Below are positions 25,794 through 34,346 of a stretch of DNA of 64,000 bases, piece by piece. This stretch comes from JBGPGW01 sp046349515 (GTDB lineage: Bacteria; Pseudomonadota; Alphaproteobacteria; CADEGL01), in NCBI GenBank assembly GCA_046349515.1, contig JAXMCE010000007.1, forward strand, positions 124,001 to 188,000, in the 5' to 3' direction. How positions within the stretch are numbered: the first letter of the stretch is position 1; each line of letters starts with the position of its first letter. The notes under the pieces are model-generated. The model worked only from the letters and a program-made list of their open reading frames with translations, made no database searches and was not told the origin of the DNA. The position numbers and the translations under genes were made by a program.

Positions 25794-25822
25794 ATCATAG
25801 GAAGATAGGATATTCATTACAA
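25794..25822 (-). promoter_or_regulatory. Candidate sigma-70 promoter of gltA
   Basis: On the minus strand TTGTAA (complement of 25817-25822) and TATGAT (complement of 25794-25799) are spaced by exactly 17 bases, within a markedly AT-rich patch (25800-25845). The predicted start near 25787 leaves a leader of about 20 bases with a GGAAGGAG ribosome site. The pattern is one of the best promoter matches in the window; not tested. Confidence 0.65.
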
Positions 25823-25874
25823 ATATATGGTTAACACCGTTAAGCGGCCATGGCTGCTGAGAGATTTTCGAGGC

Positions 25875-27263
25875 TCAGGCGCCGGGCGCGGCGAGGCGCG
25901 CGAGGGTCTCGGCGCGGCCCAGGATCTCCATCACTTCGAAAATCGGGGGTGAAATCGTGCGGCCCGTGAGCGCCGCGCGGATCGGCTGCGCGACCTGGCC
26001 GAGTTTGACGCCCGAACGCTCGGCCAAGTCCCGCGCGGCGGCCTCGAGGCCGGCCCCGGCCCAGGGCTCGATCCCCGCGATGGCCTCACTGTAGCTCGCG
26101 AGAAGCGCGCGCCCGGCCGGGTCGAGGAGCTTCTGGGCCTTCTCGTCGAACGCCGTGGGGCGTGCGAAGTAAGGTCCCGCCATCTCAGCCAGTTCGGCCA
26201 GCGTCTTCACGCGCTGCTTCAAGCCGGCCATGCCCCTCGTGAGGCGCTCGCGGGCGTCCTGGCCGATCGCGCCGCCATGGGCCGCCTCGATCCGCGGCGT
26301 GAGAAGCTCGACGAGCCGCTCATCCGCGGCGCCCCGGATGTAGTGGGCGTTGAGATTGTCGAGCTTGGCGAAATCGAATCGCGCGGGCGAGCGCCCGACC
26401 TGGGGCAGGTCGAACCACGCGATCGCCTGCTCGGTCGAGATGATCTCGTCGTCGCCATGGCTCCAGCCGAGGCGGAGGAGGTAGTTGCGCACGGCCTCGG
26501 GCAGGTAGCCCATCTCCCGGTAGGCATCGACCCCAAGCGCGCCGTGACGCTTCGAAAGCTTCGCTCCGTCCGAGCCGTGGATGAGCGGGATGTGGGCGAA
26601 GCGCGGCACGGACCAGCCCATGCCGAGATAGATCTGGGTCTGGCGGAAGGTGTTCGTCAGGTGGTCGTCGCCCCGGATGACATGGGTGATCGCCATGTCG
26701 TGGTCGTCCACGACGACCGAGAGCATGTAGGTCGGCGTGCCGTCGGCGCGGAGCATGACCATGTCGTCGAGCTGCGTGTTTTCGACGCGTACCGTCCCCT
26801 GCACCATGTCCTCGACGACCGTCTCGCCCGTCTGCGGCGCCTTCAGGCGAATCGCGTAAGGACCCTCGGGCCAGTCGGTGCGGTCGCGCCAGCGCCCGTC
26901 ATAGCGCGGGGGGCGGCCCTCCTTCCGCGCGGCCTCGCGCATGGCCTCGAGCTCGGCGGGCGTGCAGTAGCAGCGATAGGCGTGACCCGAATCGAGCATG
27001 GCTTGGGCGATCTCGGCGTGCCGCGCGAAGCGCGTCGACTGGTAGACGACTTCGCCGTCCCAGCCGAGCTCGAGCCAGCCGAGCCCGTCGAGGATCGCGG
27101 CCTTGGCCGCCTCGGTCGAGCGCGCCCGGTCCGTGTCCTCGATCCGGAGGAGGAATTGGCCCCCGTGGTGGCGCGAGAACAGCCAATTGAAGAGCGCCGT
27201 GCGCGCCCCGCCGATGTGGAGGAATCCGGTGGGCGAGGGGGCAAAGCGGGTCACGACGGTCAT
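25875..27263 (-). CDS. gltX: Glutamate--tRNA ligase
   Basis: GltX charges tRNA-Glu (and, in alphaproteobacteria with GatCAB, sometimes tRNA-Gln). The 462-residue class I synthetase has the HIGH-type motif HIGG at 16-19 (APSPTGFLHIGGARTALFNW) and the KMSKS-type motif KLSKR near residue 240 (HGSDGAKLSKRHGALG). A C-terminal helical anticodon-binding domain follows. Many alphaproteobacteria carry two gltX genes, and this window cannot show whether a second one exists. It lies upstream of gltA on the same strand with a 107-base gap that holds the gltA promoter. Confidence 0.96.
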   Translation of the reverse strand: MTVVTRFAPSPTGFLHIGGARTALFNWLFSRHHGGQFLLRIEDTDRARSTEAAKAAILDGLGWLELGWDGEVVYQSTRFARHAEIAQAMLDSGHAYRCYCTPAELEAMREAARKEGRPPRYDGRWRDRTDWPEGPYAIRLKAPQTGETVVEDMVQGTVRVENTQLDDMVMLRADGTPTYMLSVVVDDHDMAITHVIRGDDHLTNTFRQTQIYLGMGWSVPRFAHIPLIHGSDGAKLSKRHGALGVDAYREMGYLPEAVRNYLLRLGWSHGDDEIISTEQAIAWFDLPQVGRSPARFDFAKLDNLNAHYIRGAADERLVELLTPRIEAAHGGAIGQDARERLTRGMAGLKQRVKTLAELAEMAGPYFARPTAFDEKAQKLLDPAGRALLASYSEAIAGIEPWAGAGLEAAARDLAERSGVKLGQVAQPIRAALTGRTISPPIFEVMEILGRAETLARLAAPGA

Positions 27264-27438
27264 GGCCAGGCGGTCTCGTGTCGATGCGCGGGATGGGGCC
27301 GTTCTCTAGCACAGTCGCGCGGGCCCGCGCAGTAGTGAGAACGCCTCATCTAAGGTCGGCAGCGTGGGGCGGCGGTGGCTGTGCGCGCCTCACTTAGGAC
27401 ACAGGGCCGACACAGAGCTCGTGGACGCTCCGAGGCCG

Positions 27439-29670
27439 ATGAGCGCCCCGGCCGATACCGCCGCGATTGCCTCGTCCCGCGCCCCGATCCGCTGGGTGCG
27501 GGACATGCGCGCAAATCTCCTGGCCGAGCGGTCACGCTGGGTGCTGTGGCTGCCGGTCGCATTCGGCGCGGGCATCGGGCTCTATTTCGCCCTCGACCGC
27601 GAGCCGTCGCCCTGGACGGGCGCCGCCAGCGTCGCCGTGGGCGCGCTCCTCTGTTTCGGCGCGCGGCGTTCGGCCGCCTGGCTTCCGGCGGCACTCGCGG
27701 CGCTCACGGTGGCGCTCGGCCTTGCCGCGGCCGAGCTTCGCGCCATGCGCGTGGATGCGCCCATCCTCGCGAAGCGCCTCGGGCCCGTCGGCATGACCGG
27801 CCAGATCGTCGAGATCGAGTCGCGCACCAGCGGATTCCGCATCGTCCTCGAGCATCTCACGGTCGACCGCCTCGCAAGCGAGAAGACGCCCGAGCGCATC
27901 CGCCTTCGCATCGCCGATCCCGACCGCGCGCTCGCGGTCGGAGAGTGGGTCTCGCTTCGCGCGGTGCTCATGCCGCCGCCGCCGCCCTCCGCCCCCGGCG
28001 CCTTCGACTTCCAGCGTCTCGCCTATTTCGAGGGGCTCGGCGCCGTCGGCTTCGCCATGTCCCGCGCGACGCCGATCCCGCCGCCCGCCGGTTCGGAGCG
28101 GGGGCTCATGGGCCGCTTCGACCTCTGGCTCGAGGGCGTGCGGGACGACGTCTACCGGCGCGTGACGGCGGCGCTCCCGGGCGCCACGGGGACGATCGCG
28201 GCGGCCCTGCTCACGGGTCGGCAGGGCGCCATACCCGATGACGTCATCAAGGCCATGCGCGATTCGGGATTGGCGCACTTGCTCGCGATCTCGGGACAGA
28301 ACATCAGCCTCGTCGCGGGCTTCGTCTTCCTCTTCGTCCGCGCGCTGCTCGCCCTCATCCCGGCCGTGGCGCTCCGCTATCCCATCAAGAAATGGGCGGC
28401 GGTGCTGAGCTTCGCGAGTGCGGTCGCCTATCTCCTTCTCTCGGGCGCGAGCGTGCCGACCCAGCGCGCGGTCGCCATGATCGGCCTCGTGCTCGTGGCG
28501 ATCCTTCTCGACCGCTCGGCGATCTCCATGCGGAGCCTTGCCTGGACGGCCTGTCTTGTTCTCCTCGTGGCACCCGAGAGCCTGCTCGGCCCGAGCTTCC
28601 AGATGTCCTTCGCCGCGGTGATGGCGCTCATCGCGGGTCACGAGGCGCTGCCCGGCGGCTTTCGCGCCTGGGCGCATCACGGCGTCGGAAGCTGGTTCGG
28701 GCGGCCGTTCCGCTATCTCGCCGCAATCGTCTTCGCCTCGATCCTCGCGATCGCGGCGACCGCGCCCTTCGCCGTCTATCACTTCAACCGCTTCTCGACT
28801 TACGCGCTTCTCGCCAACGCCGTCGCGGTGCCCCTGACCGACGTCTGGATCATGCTGTGGGCGCTCGTCGTGCTGATGCTGCTTCCCTTCGGCCTCGAGG
28901 GGCTCGCGCTCCCGCCCATGGGCTGGGGGATCGACGCGATGATCTGGACGGCCAAGGCGGTGGCCGGCTTGCCGGGCGCCGCGGTCGCGCTGCCGCGCTG
29001 GCCGGTCGAGGGGCTCGTGCTCGTGACCTTGGGCGGGTTGTGGTTGTGCCTGTGGCGGCGGCGCTGGCGCGTCTTCGGCCTCGTCCCGATCGCGCTCGGC
29101 ATCGCGGCGGCGGGGCTGGTCCGCACGCCCGACATCCTCATGAGCGAGGACGGCAAGCTCGCGGCCGTGCGGGCGCCCTCGGGCGAGCTCGTGCTGTCCT
29201 CGGCGCGCGGCAACCGCTTCAGCCGCGAGCGCTGGCTGCTCCAGGCGGGGCAGGAGGCCGAGCTGCCCTGGACCATGCGCGGGCCGAGACCCGAAGGCAG
29301 CGACGGACAGGACGCGGGCGAGGATTGGCTTCGCTGCGATTCGCTCGGCTGCATCTATCGGAAGGAGGGGCGCCTCGTCGCGATCGTCTTCGAGGCGGAC
29401 GCGCTTACCGAGGATTGCAGGACCGCCGATCTCGTGGTGAGCGCCGTGCCCGCGCACCGCGCCTGCCGCGGCGGGCCGACCGTCATTGATCGCTTCGACC
29501 TCTGGCGCCAAGGCGCGCACGCCATCTGGCTCGGGCGCGACGGGAGCGTCCGCATCGAAACGGTGCGGGGCGTTCAGGGCGAGCGGCCGTGGGTCCCGAA
29601 GCGCGAGGCAAGGAAGAACAAGGAGCAAGAACACGCGCCGCTCGACGAACCGGTCGGCGACGCGTTCTAG
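27439..29670 (+). CDS. comEC: ComEC/Rec2-family competence protein (DNA uptake channel)
   Basis: ComEC forms the inner-membrane channel for single-stranded DNA in natural transformation. The ~743-residue protein starts with membrane helices and a DUF4131-like segment (VLWLPVAFGAGIGLYFALD; later IVEIESRTSGFRIVLE), and the competence domain is clear: AALLTGRQGAIPDDVIKAMR, SGLAHLLAISGQNISLVAGF and SGASVPTQRAVAMIGLVL, with about ten helices. The last ~180 residues (WLRCDSLGCIYRKEGR) are the short C-terminal domain common in alphaproteobacteria and lack the metallo-beta-lactamase HxHxDH motif. The start ATG 27439 follows a GAGG; an earlier in-frame start at 27364 is possible. It is divergent from gltX and convergent with lexA. 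Confidence 0.92.
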   Translation: MSAPADTAAIASSRAPIRWVRDMRANLLAERSRWVLWLPVAFGAGIGLYFALDREPSPWTGAASVAVGALLCFGARRSAAWLPAALAALTVALGLAAAELRAMRVDAPILAKRLGPVGMTGQIVEIESRTSGFRIVLEHLTVDRLASEKTPERIRLRIADPDRALAVGEWVSLRAVLMPPPPPSAPGAFDFQRLAYFEGLGAVGFAMSRATPIPPPAGSERGLMGRFDLWLEGVRDDVYRRVTAALPGATGTIAAALLTGRQGAIPDDVIKAMRDSGLAHLLAISGQNISLVAGFVFLFVRALLALIPAVALRYPIKKWAAVLSFASAVAYLLLSGASVPTQRAVAMIGLVLVAILLDRSAISMRSLAWTACLVLLVAPESLLGPSFQMSFAAVMALIAGHEALPGGFRAWAHHGVGSWFGRPFRYLAAIVFASILAIAATAPFAVYHFNRFSTYALLANAVAVPLTDVWIMLWALVVLMLLPFGLEGLALPPMGWGIDAMIWTAKAVAGLPGAAVALPRWPVEGLVLVTLGGLWLCLWRRRWRVFGLVPIALGIAAAGLVRTPDILMSEDGKLAAVRAPSGELVLSSARGNRFSRERWLLQAGQEAELPWTMRGPRPEGSDGQDAGEDWLRCDSLGCIYRKEGRLVAIVFEADALTEDCRTADLVVSAVPAHRACRGGPTVIDRFDLWRQGAHAIWLGRDGSVRIETVRGVQGERPWVPKREARKNKEQEHAPLDEPVGDAF

Positions 29671-29705
29671 AACGCTTGATCGGGAAAGCTCACGGCACAG
29701 GGCCG

Positions 29706-29738
29706 CCCCTCATGCTTCGACGGGCTCAGCGTGAGGGG
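29706..29738. repeat. REP-like palindrome, copy 1 (locus A)
   Basis: Arms CCCCTCATGCT and AGCGTGAGGGG (11 pairs, one G-T) flank the loop TCGACGGGCTC. The same arm-loop plan, CCTCAT..TTCGAC..GCTCA..ATGAGG, recurs at 54574-54604 and, reversed, at 54662-54690. It lies between convergent comEC and lexA, where it could also act as a transcript-end hairpin. Confidence 0.75.
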
Positions 29739-29766
29739 GCTGTGCGCTGCGATAAATCTGTTCCAC

Positions 29767-29847
29767 GGTCCCCATCCTGAGTGTGATCGACCTGCCTGCG
29801 CGAAGCCGAAGCGGCTTCGCTTCGGCGAAGGCAGGGGGATGAGGACC
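29767..29847. repeat. REP-like palindrome, inverted copy with a second palindrome nested in it (locus A)
   Basis: Outer arms GGTCCCCATCC (29767-29777) and GGATGAGGACC (29837-29847) pair over 11 positions with one wobble. The left arm continues ATCCTGAGTGTGATCGA, the reverse orientation of the REP-like core seen at 29706. Between TCGA and the right arm lies a 45-base inner palindrome, CCTGCC at 29791-29796 to GGCAGG at 29830-29835, whose halves are built from GAAGC/GCTTC units. It looks like one repeat inserted into another. Confidence 0.65.
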
Positions 29848-29873
29848 CGCTCAGCGGGCGAGTGTGGCGGACC

Positions 29874-30587
29874 TCAGTACTTCCGCATCAAGCCGATGAG
29901 CTTGCCCTGGATCTTGACCCGGTCGGGGCCGAAGATGCGCGTCTCGTAGCGCGCATTGGCGGGCTCGAGTGCCACCGAGTCGCCCTTCCGGCGGAGGCGC
30001 TTCAAGGTGACCTCGTTGTCGTCGACGAGGGCCACGACGATGCTGCCGTTCTCGGCCACGTCCGCGCGCTCGACGACGACCGTGTCGCCGTCGAAGATGC
30101 CGGCATCGATCATCGAATCGCCGTCGACTTGAAGCGCGTAGTACTCGCCGCGCCCGAGCATGGAGGGTGGCACGGCGACGCTCGCGCTGTGGTCGCGGAG
30201 CGCCTCGATGGGCGTGCCGGCGGCGATGCGGCCCCAGAGCGGCAGGCTGACCGCCGAGCCTGTGTCCTCGACCGAGACGGGGCGCCCCGTCGCCTTGAAC
30301 TGGCCGCGGATGACGTTGGGCTTGAAGCCGCCGTGGTTGCCGGCCGGCTCGCCGCGCGCGGTGACGGCGGCGTTGTCGGGAAGGCGCAGCACTTCGAGCG
30401 CGCGGGCGCGGTGCGCCAGGCGCCGGATGAAGCCGCGCTCCTCGAGGCCCGAGATGAGACGATGGATGCCCGATTTCGACTTGAGGCCGAGCGCCTCTTT
30501 CATCTCGTCGAAGGAAGGGGATACCCCCGCATCCTTGATGCGCTGGTTGATGAAGAGGAGCAACTCATGCTGTTTCTTTGTCAGCAT
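29874..30587 (-). CDS. lexA: LexA repressor
   Basis: LexA represses the SOS regulon and cleaves itself when RecA filaments form. The 237-residue protein has an N-terminal winged helix (LTKKQHELLLFINQRIKDAG; recognition helix around KSKSGIHRLISGLEERGF), a longer linker than E. coli LexA as is usual in alphaproteobacteria, the cleavage site Ala123-Gly124 (GRIAAGTPIE), catalytic Ser158 (VDGDSMIDAGIFDGD) and Lys196 (NEVTLKRL). Its promoter carries one perfect and one near-perfect alphaproteobacterial SOS box (30659-30673, 30634-30648), indicating autoregulation. It is downstream of moeA with its own promoter. Confidence 0.97.
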   Translation of the reverse strand: MLTKKQHELLLFINQRIKDAGVSPSFDEMKEALGLKSKSGIHRLISGLEERGFIRRLAHRARALEVLRLPDNAAVTARGEPAGNHGGFKPNVIRGQFKATGRPVSVEDTGSAVSLPLWGRIAAGTPIEALRDHSASVAVPPSMLGRGEYYALQVDGDSMIDAGIFDGDTVVVERADVAENGSIVVALVDDNEVTLKRLRRKGDSVALEPANARYETRIFGPDRVKIQGKLIGLMRKY

Positions 30588-30610
30588 ACCGACCCCCGTT
30601 TAGCGACGTT

Positions 30611-30639
30611 TTTATCCACAGGCCCAACATCTAGAACAA
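30611..30639 (-). promoter_or_regulatory. Candidate lexA promoter
   Basis: On the minus strand TTGTTC (complement of 30634-30639) and GATAAA (complement of 30611-30616) are 17 bases apart. The -35 hexamer overlaps the promoter-proximal SOS-like box, so bound LexA would occlude polymerase. The leader would be about 17-20 bases. Confidence 0.5.
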
Positions 30640-30648
30640 AAGCAAAAC
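30634..30648 (-). promoter_or_regulatory. Near-match SOS box (LexA operator) at lexA
   Basis: On the minus strand the sequence is GTTT-N7-GTTC, one base from the alphaproteobacterial consensus GTTC-N7-GTTC. It lies over the predicted -35 element of lexA. Confidence 0.5.
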
Positions 30649-30658
30649 ATCGACGCTT

Positions 30659-30673
30659 GTTCTAGTTTAGTTC
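30659..30673 (+). promoter_or_regulatory. SOS box (LexA operator), exact GTTC-N7-GTTC
   Basis: GTTC at 30659-30662 and GTTC at 30670-30673 are separated by seven bases (TAGTTTA), the established alphaproteobacterial LexA-binding consensus. It is about 72 bases upstream of the lexA start, in the only upstream gap of that gene, which fits autoregulation. Confidence 0.85.
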
Positions 30674-30725
30674 CCGTTTCGGGTCAAGCGAGTTCTTGGG
30701 GATAAAACGGCGGCGGAAAACGCTC

Positions 30726-31937
30726 TCAGATGCCGAAGATTCCGCCCGAGAGACGCACGATCTCGACCCGGCTGCCGGCCTTGGCGGCGGGGGCGAAGGG
30801 CGGGCGCACGACGAGGCACTGGGCGCGCGCGAGGACGGACATCATCGAGCTGTCCTGGAGCTTGAAAGGTGTCGCCACGAGAGCGCCTTGCGCGTCGTAA
30901 TTGAGCTCGGCTCTCAAGTAATCCTGGCGCCGGTCGTTCTCCTTGAGGTCGACCGCGATGAGGGCCGTCTCGCGCGCCGCGGCTCGTTCGATCCCGAGCA
31001 TCTTTTCGATCGCGGGCTTCAAGAACAGCACCGCGCAGACGAAGGCGGAGACCGGGTTACCCGGCAGGCCCAGGACCGGCACGTCGTGGAGCCGGCCGAA
31101 GAGGAGGGGCTTCCCCGGCCGCATGGCCACGCGCCAGAAATCGAGGACGAGCCCGTCCTTGGCGAGGGCGTCGCGCACGAGGTCGTGCTCGCCGACGGAG
31201 GCGCCACCGGTCGTGAGCAGAAGGTCGGCGCCGCGCGCGCCGGCCGCGACGGCGCGCAAGCCCTCGGTCGTGTCGGGCGCGACGCCCAAGAGCACCGGCT
31301 CGCCGCCGCAGGCCGTGACGAAGGCCGCGAGCGCCAGGCTGTTCGAGCTCACGATCTGATTGGGGCCGACGGGATCGCCCGGCATGACGATCTCATCGCC
31401 CGTCGGCAGGATCGCGATGCGCGGGCGGCGGCGCACGGCGAGCCACGGCACGTTCATGGCGGCGGCGAAGCCCACGTCGCGCGCGGTCAGAATGCGCCCC
31501 GCGACAAGGCCCGTCTCGCCGGGCTTGAAGTCGAGGCCCGCCGCGCGCACGTGGCGGCCGGGGGCGGCCGTCTCCTCGACCGTGATCCGCTCGCCTTGGG
31601 CGCGCGCGTTCTCCTGGATGACGATGGTGTCGGCCCCTTCGGGGAGGGCGGCGCCCGTGAAGATGCGCACGGTCTCGCCGCGCTTCAGCACGTGCGGATA
31701 GGCCTGGCCGGCCGGTACCGATCCCACCTGGCGGAGCGTCGCGGGCACGCTCGCGACGTCGGCCGCATGGACCGCGTAGCCGTCCATGGCGGAGACAGCC
31801 GTGGGCGGCTGGCACCGCCGGGCCTTCACATCCTCGGCGAGCACGCGGCCCAGGCCGTGGGCCACGCTCACCTGCTCGGCCGGGAGGACCGAGACGCCCG
31901 CGAGGATGCGCTCGAGCGCTTCTTCGACCGGGATCAT
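30726..31937 (-). CDS. moeA: Molybdopterin molybdenumtransferase
   Basis: MoeA inserts molybdate into adenylated molybdopterin, completing molybdenum cofactor. From ATG 31937 (MIPVEEALERILAGV) the protein is 403 residues. Visible blocks: SAMDGYAVHAADV, RIFTGAALPEGADTIV, AILPTGDEIVMPGDPVGPNQ, LLTTGGASVGEHDLVRDAL and GLPGNPVSAFVCAVLFLKP. A longer reading upstream runs into moaC and is rejected. It overlaps moaC by four bases, the last of the trpGDC-moaC-moeA series. Confidence 0.96.
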   Translation of the reverse strand: MIPVEEALERILAGVSVLPAEQVSVAHGLGRVLAEDVKARRCQPPTAVSAMDGYAVHAADVASVPATLRQVGSVPAGQAYPHVLKRGETVRIFTGAALPEGADTIVIQENARAQGERITVEETAAPGRHVRAAGLDFKPGETGLVAGRILTARDVGFAAAMNVPWLAVRRRPRIAILPTGDEIVMPGDPVGPNQIVSSNSLALAAFVTACGGEPVLLGVAPDTTEGLRAVAAGARGADLLLTTGGASVGEHDLVRDALAKDGLVLDFWRVAMRPGKPLLFGRLHDVPVLGLPGNPVSAFVCAVLFLKPAIEKMLGIERAAARETALIAVDLKENDRRQDYLRAELNYDAQGALVATPFKLQDSSMMSVLARAQCLVVRPPFAPAAKAGSRVEIVRLSGGIFGI

Positions 31938-32413
31938 GCCTCGGCCTCGAAGCTGCCGGAGCGCCCGCCCGATTTCTTCGCGAGCCTGATCTCCGTGATG
32001 CGCATGCCGCGGTCGACCGCCTTGCACATGTCGTAGACGGTCAGGGCCGCGACGGCGACGGCGGTGAGCGCCTCCATCTCGACGCCCGTGCGCCCCGTCG
32101 TCTTGCAGACGGCCTCGATGTCGATGCGCGGCTCGTCGGACGCGAGGCGCAGCTCGACCGTGACGGAATCGAGCGCCAAGGGATGGCAGAGGGGGATGAG
32201 CTCGGCCGTGCGCTTGGCCCCCATGATGCCCGCGAGGCGCGCGACCGAAAGCACGTCGCCCTTCTTGATGCCGTTCTCCTCGATGAGCTGCGCGGTCTCG
32301 GGCTGCATGAGCACGGAGCCCCGCGCCGTCGCCGCGCGCTGGGTCTCGGCCTTGTCGGAGACGTCGACCATGCGGGCGCGTCCCTCCTTGTCGAGATGGG
32401 TCAAGCGGCTCAT
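31934..32413 (-). CDS. moaC: Cyclic pyranopterin monophosphate synthase MoaC
   Basis: MoaC converts the MoaA product 3',8-cyclo-GTP into cyclic pyranopterin monophosphate in molybdenum cofactor synthesis. At 159 residues it has the usual size, with ARMVDVSDKAETQRAATARG (13-32), ELIPLCHPLALDSV (active-site His) and TGRTGVEMEALTAVAVAALT. It overlaps trpC and moeA by four bases each. No moaA was seen in the window. Confidence 0.97.
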   Translation of the reverse strand: MSRLTHLDKEGRARMVDVSDKAETQRAATARGSVLMQPETAQLIEENGIKKGDVLSVARLAGIMGAKRTAELIPLCHPLALDSVTVELRLASDEPRIDIEAVCKTTGRTGVEMEALTAVAVAALTVYDMCKAVDRGMRITEIRLAKKSGGRSGSFEAEA

Positions 32414-33231
32414 CCGCGCACCCGAGCGCGGTTGTCGGCGGCCGGGGCGAGGAGCGCGCGCGTCGCCGCCTCGACGTCCGTCTCGCTCATGAGCGACTCG
32501 CCGACGAGGAAGCAGCGCGCGCCGACGGCCGCCATGCGGGCAAGGTCGCCGGGCGTCTTGAGGCCGCTTTCGGCGACGACCATGCGCCCCGACGGCACGC
32601 GCGGCGCGAGCCGCTCGGCCGTCGCGAGGTCGACCTTGAGCGTCTTCAGGTTCCGGTTGTTGATGCCGATGAGCGGGGCGGTGAGCCTAAGCGCGCGGTC
32701 GAGCTCGGCATCGTCATGCACTTCGATCAGCGCGTCCATGCCCAAGCCGAGCGCCAGGGATTCGAGCTCGCGCGCGAGCGTGTCGTCGATCGCCGCCATG
32801 ATGAGGAGAACGCAGTCGGCGCCGAGCGAGCGCGATTCCACGATCTGATAGGGATCGACCATGAAGTCCTTGCGCAAGACCGGCAGGTCGACGGCCCCGC
32901 GCGCGGCCGCAAGATGGGCATCCTCGCCCTGGAAATAGGGCTGATCGGTCAGGACCGAGAGGCAGGCGGCGCCCGCGCGTGCGTAAGAACGGGCGAGCGA
33001 GACGGGATCGAAATCGGCGCGGATGAGGCCGCGGCTCGGCGAGGCGCGCTTGATCTCGGCGATGAGGCCGTAGCCGCCCGCCTCGACCGCGCGCCTGAGG
33101 CTCATTGCGAAGCCGCGGGGAGGCGATGCGGCCTTCGCCGCCGCCTCGACCTCGGCCAGCGGCCGCGCGCGCTTCCTCCGCGCGACCTCTTGGCGCTTGT
33201 CGGCGCAGATGCGGTCAAGAACGTCGCTCAT
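32410..33231 (-). CDS. trpC: Indole-3-glycerol phosphate synthase
   Basis: TrpC closes the indole ring in tryptophan synthesis. The 273-residue TIM barrel shows AEIKRASPSRGLIRADFDP (catalytic Lys), CLSVLTDQPYFQGE, LPVLRKDFMVDPYQI (catalytic Lys), LIGINNRNLKTL and VAESGLKTPGDLARM. It is a stand-alone TrpC, not fused to TrpF as in enterobacteria. It overlaps moaC by four bases and lies 53 bases downstream of trpD. Confidence 0.97.
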   Translation of the reverse strand: MSDVLDRICADKRQEVARRKRARPLAEVEAAAKAASPPRGFAMSLRRAVEAGGYGLIAEIKRASPSRGLIRADFDPVSLARSYARAGAACLSVLTDQPYFQGEDAHLAAARGAVDLPVLRKDFMVDPYQIVESRSLGADCVLLIMAAIDDTLARELESLALGLGMDALIEVHDDAELDRALRLTAPLIGINNRNLKTLKVDLATAERLAPRVPSGRMVVAESGLKTPGDLARMAAVGARCFLVGESLMSETDVEAATRALLAPAADNRARVRG

Positions 33232-33284
33232 GCCCTCGTGGCCTTCCGCTCGCGTCCTTCCGTTTACGTATTCGCAGGCTGATC

Positions 33285-34316
33285 TTAGCGCCCGGCCGCC
33301 GTGATGAGAATCAGCTGGTCGAGGGCGCGGGCGGCCTTGCCGTTATCGATCGATTCGGCCGCCAGGCGCGCGCCCGCCTTGAGGTCCGCGCACTTGCCCG
33401 CGACGATGAGGGCGCCGGCCGCGTTCAAGAGCACGAAATCGCGGAGCGCCCCCGTCTCGCCCGCGAGGATCGCGCGGAAGCGCGCGGCATTGGCAGCACC
33501 GTCGCCGCCCTTCAGCTCCTCGGGCTTCCGGCGCGGGAGCCCCGCGTCCTCCGGCGTCACCTCGAAAGTCCGCACTTTGCCTTCGCTCAGCTCCGCGACA
33601 TGGGTCGGACCGGTCAGGGTCATCTCGTCGAGCCCGTCCGAGCCATGGACGACCCAGGCGCGCTCGGTCCCGAGGTTGCGCAAGACCATGGCGATGGGCT
33701 CGACCCACCGCCGCGCGAAGACGCCGACGAGGAGGCGCTTCACCCCCGCCGGATTCGAGAGAGGGCCCAGAAGGTTGAAGATCGTGCGCACGCCCATCTC
33801 GAGGCGCGCCGGCGCCACGTTGCGCATGGCGCTGTGGAAGCGCGGCGCCAGCATGAAGGTGATGCCGGCTTCCTTGAGCGCATGCTCGACCGCGCCGTAC
33901 TCGGCCTCGATGTTGACGCCCAAGGCCGCCAGCATGTCGGCCGCGCCCGCTTTCGAGGAGACCGCGCGGTTGCCGTGCTTCGCGACCGGCACGCCCGCGC
34001 CCGCGACAACGATGGCGGTCGCGGTCGAGACGTTGAAGGTGCCGGAATTGTCCCCGCCCGTGCCGACCGTGTCCATCGCCCCCAGCGGGCTCGCGATGGT
34101 GCGCGCCTTCGCGCGCATGATGCGCGCCGCACCCGAGATCTCGTCGACCGTCTCCCCGCGCACGCGCAGCGCCATGAGGAAGGCGCCCATCTGCGCGGGC
34201 GTGGCGTTCCCCGACATGATGATGTCGAAGGCAGTCTCCGCCTGATCCTGCGTGAGCGTTCCGCCCTCCGCCACGATGGCGAGGAGCGGCTTCAACCCGC
34301 CGGCGCTGTCTGTCAT
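33285..34316 (-). CDS. trpD: Anthranilate phosphoribosyltransferase
   Basis: TrpD transfers the phosphoribosyl group from PRPP to anthranilate. Family motifs in the 343-residue protein: DTVGTGGDNSGTFNVST (PRPP-binding, about 77-93), VAKHGNRAVSSKAGAADML and FMLAPRFHSAMRNVAPAR. It is separate from TrpG, as usual in alphaproteobacteria. It lies 30 bases after trpG. Confidence 0.97.
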   Translation of the reverse strand: MTDSAGGLKPLLAIVAEGGTLTQDQAETAFDIIMSGNATPAQMGAFLMALRVRGETVDEISGAARIMRAKARTIASPLGAMDTVGTGGDNSGTFNVSTATAIVVAGAGVPVAKHGNRAVSSKAGAADMLAALGVNIEAEYGAVEHALKEAGITFMLAPRFHSAMRNVAPARLEMGVRTIFNLLGPLSNPAGVKRLLVGVFARRWVEPIAMVLRNLGTERAWVVHGSDGLDEMTLTGPTHVAELSEGKVRTFEVTPEDAGLPRRKPEELKGGDGAANAARFRAILAGETGALRDFVLLNAAGALIVAGKCADLKAGARLAAESIDNGKAARALDQLILITAAGR

Positions 34317-34346
34317 GCCGATTTGGTGCTCATGCGACTTGGGCGC

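Noticed and set aside
25039..25800. Plus-strand frame opposite gltA
   Set aside because: It is antisense to citrate synthase motifs; composition is shadow-like.
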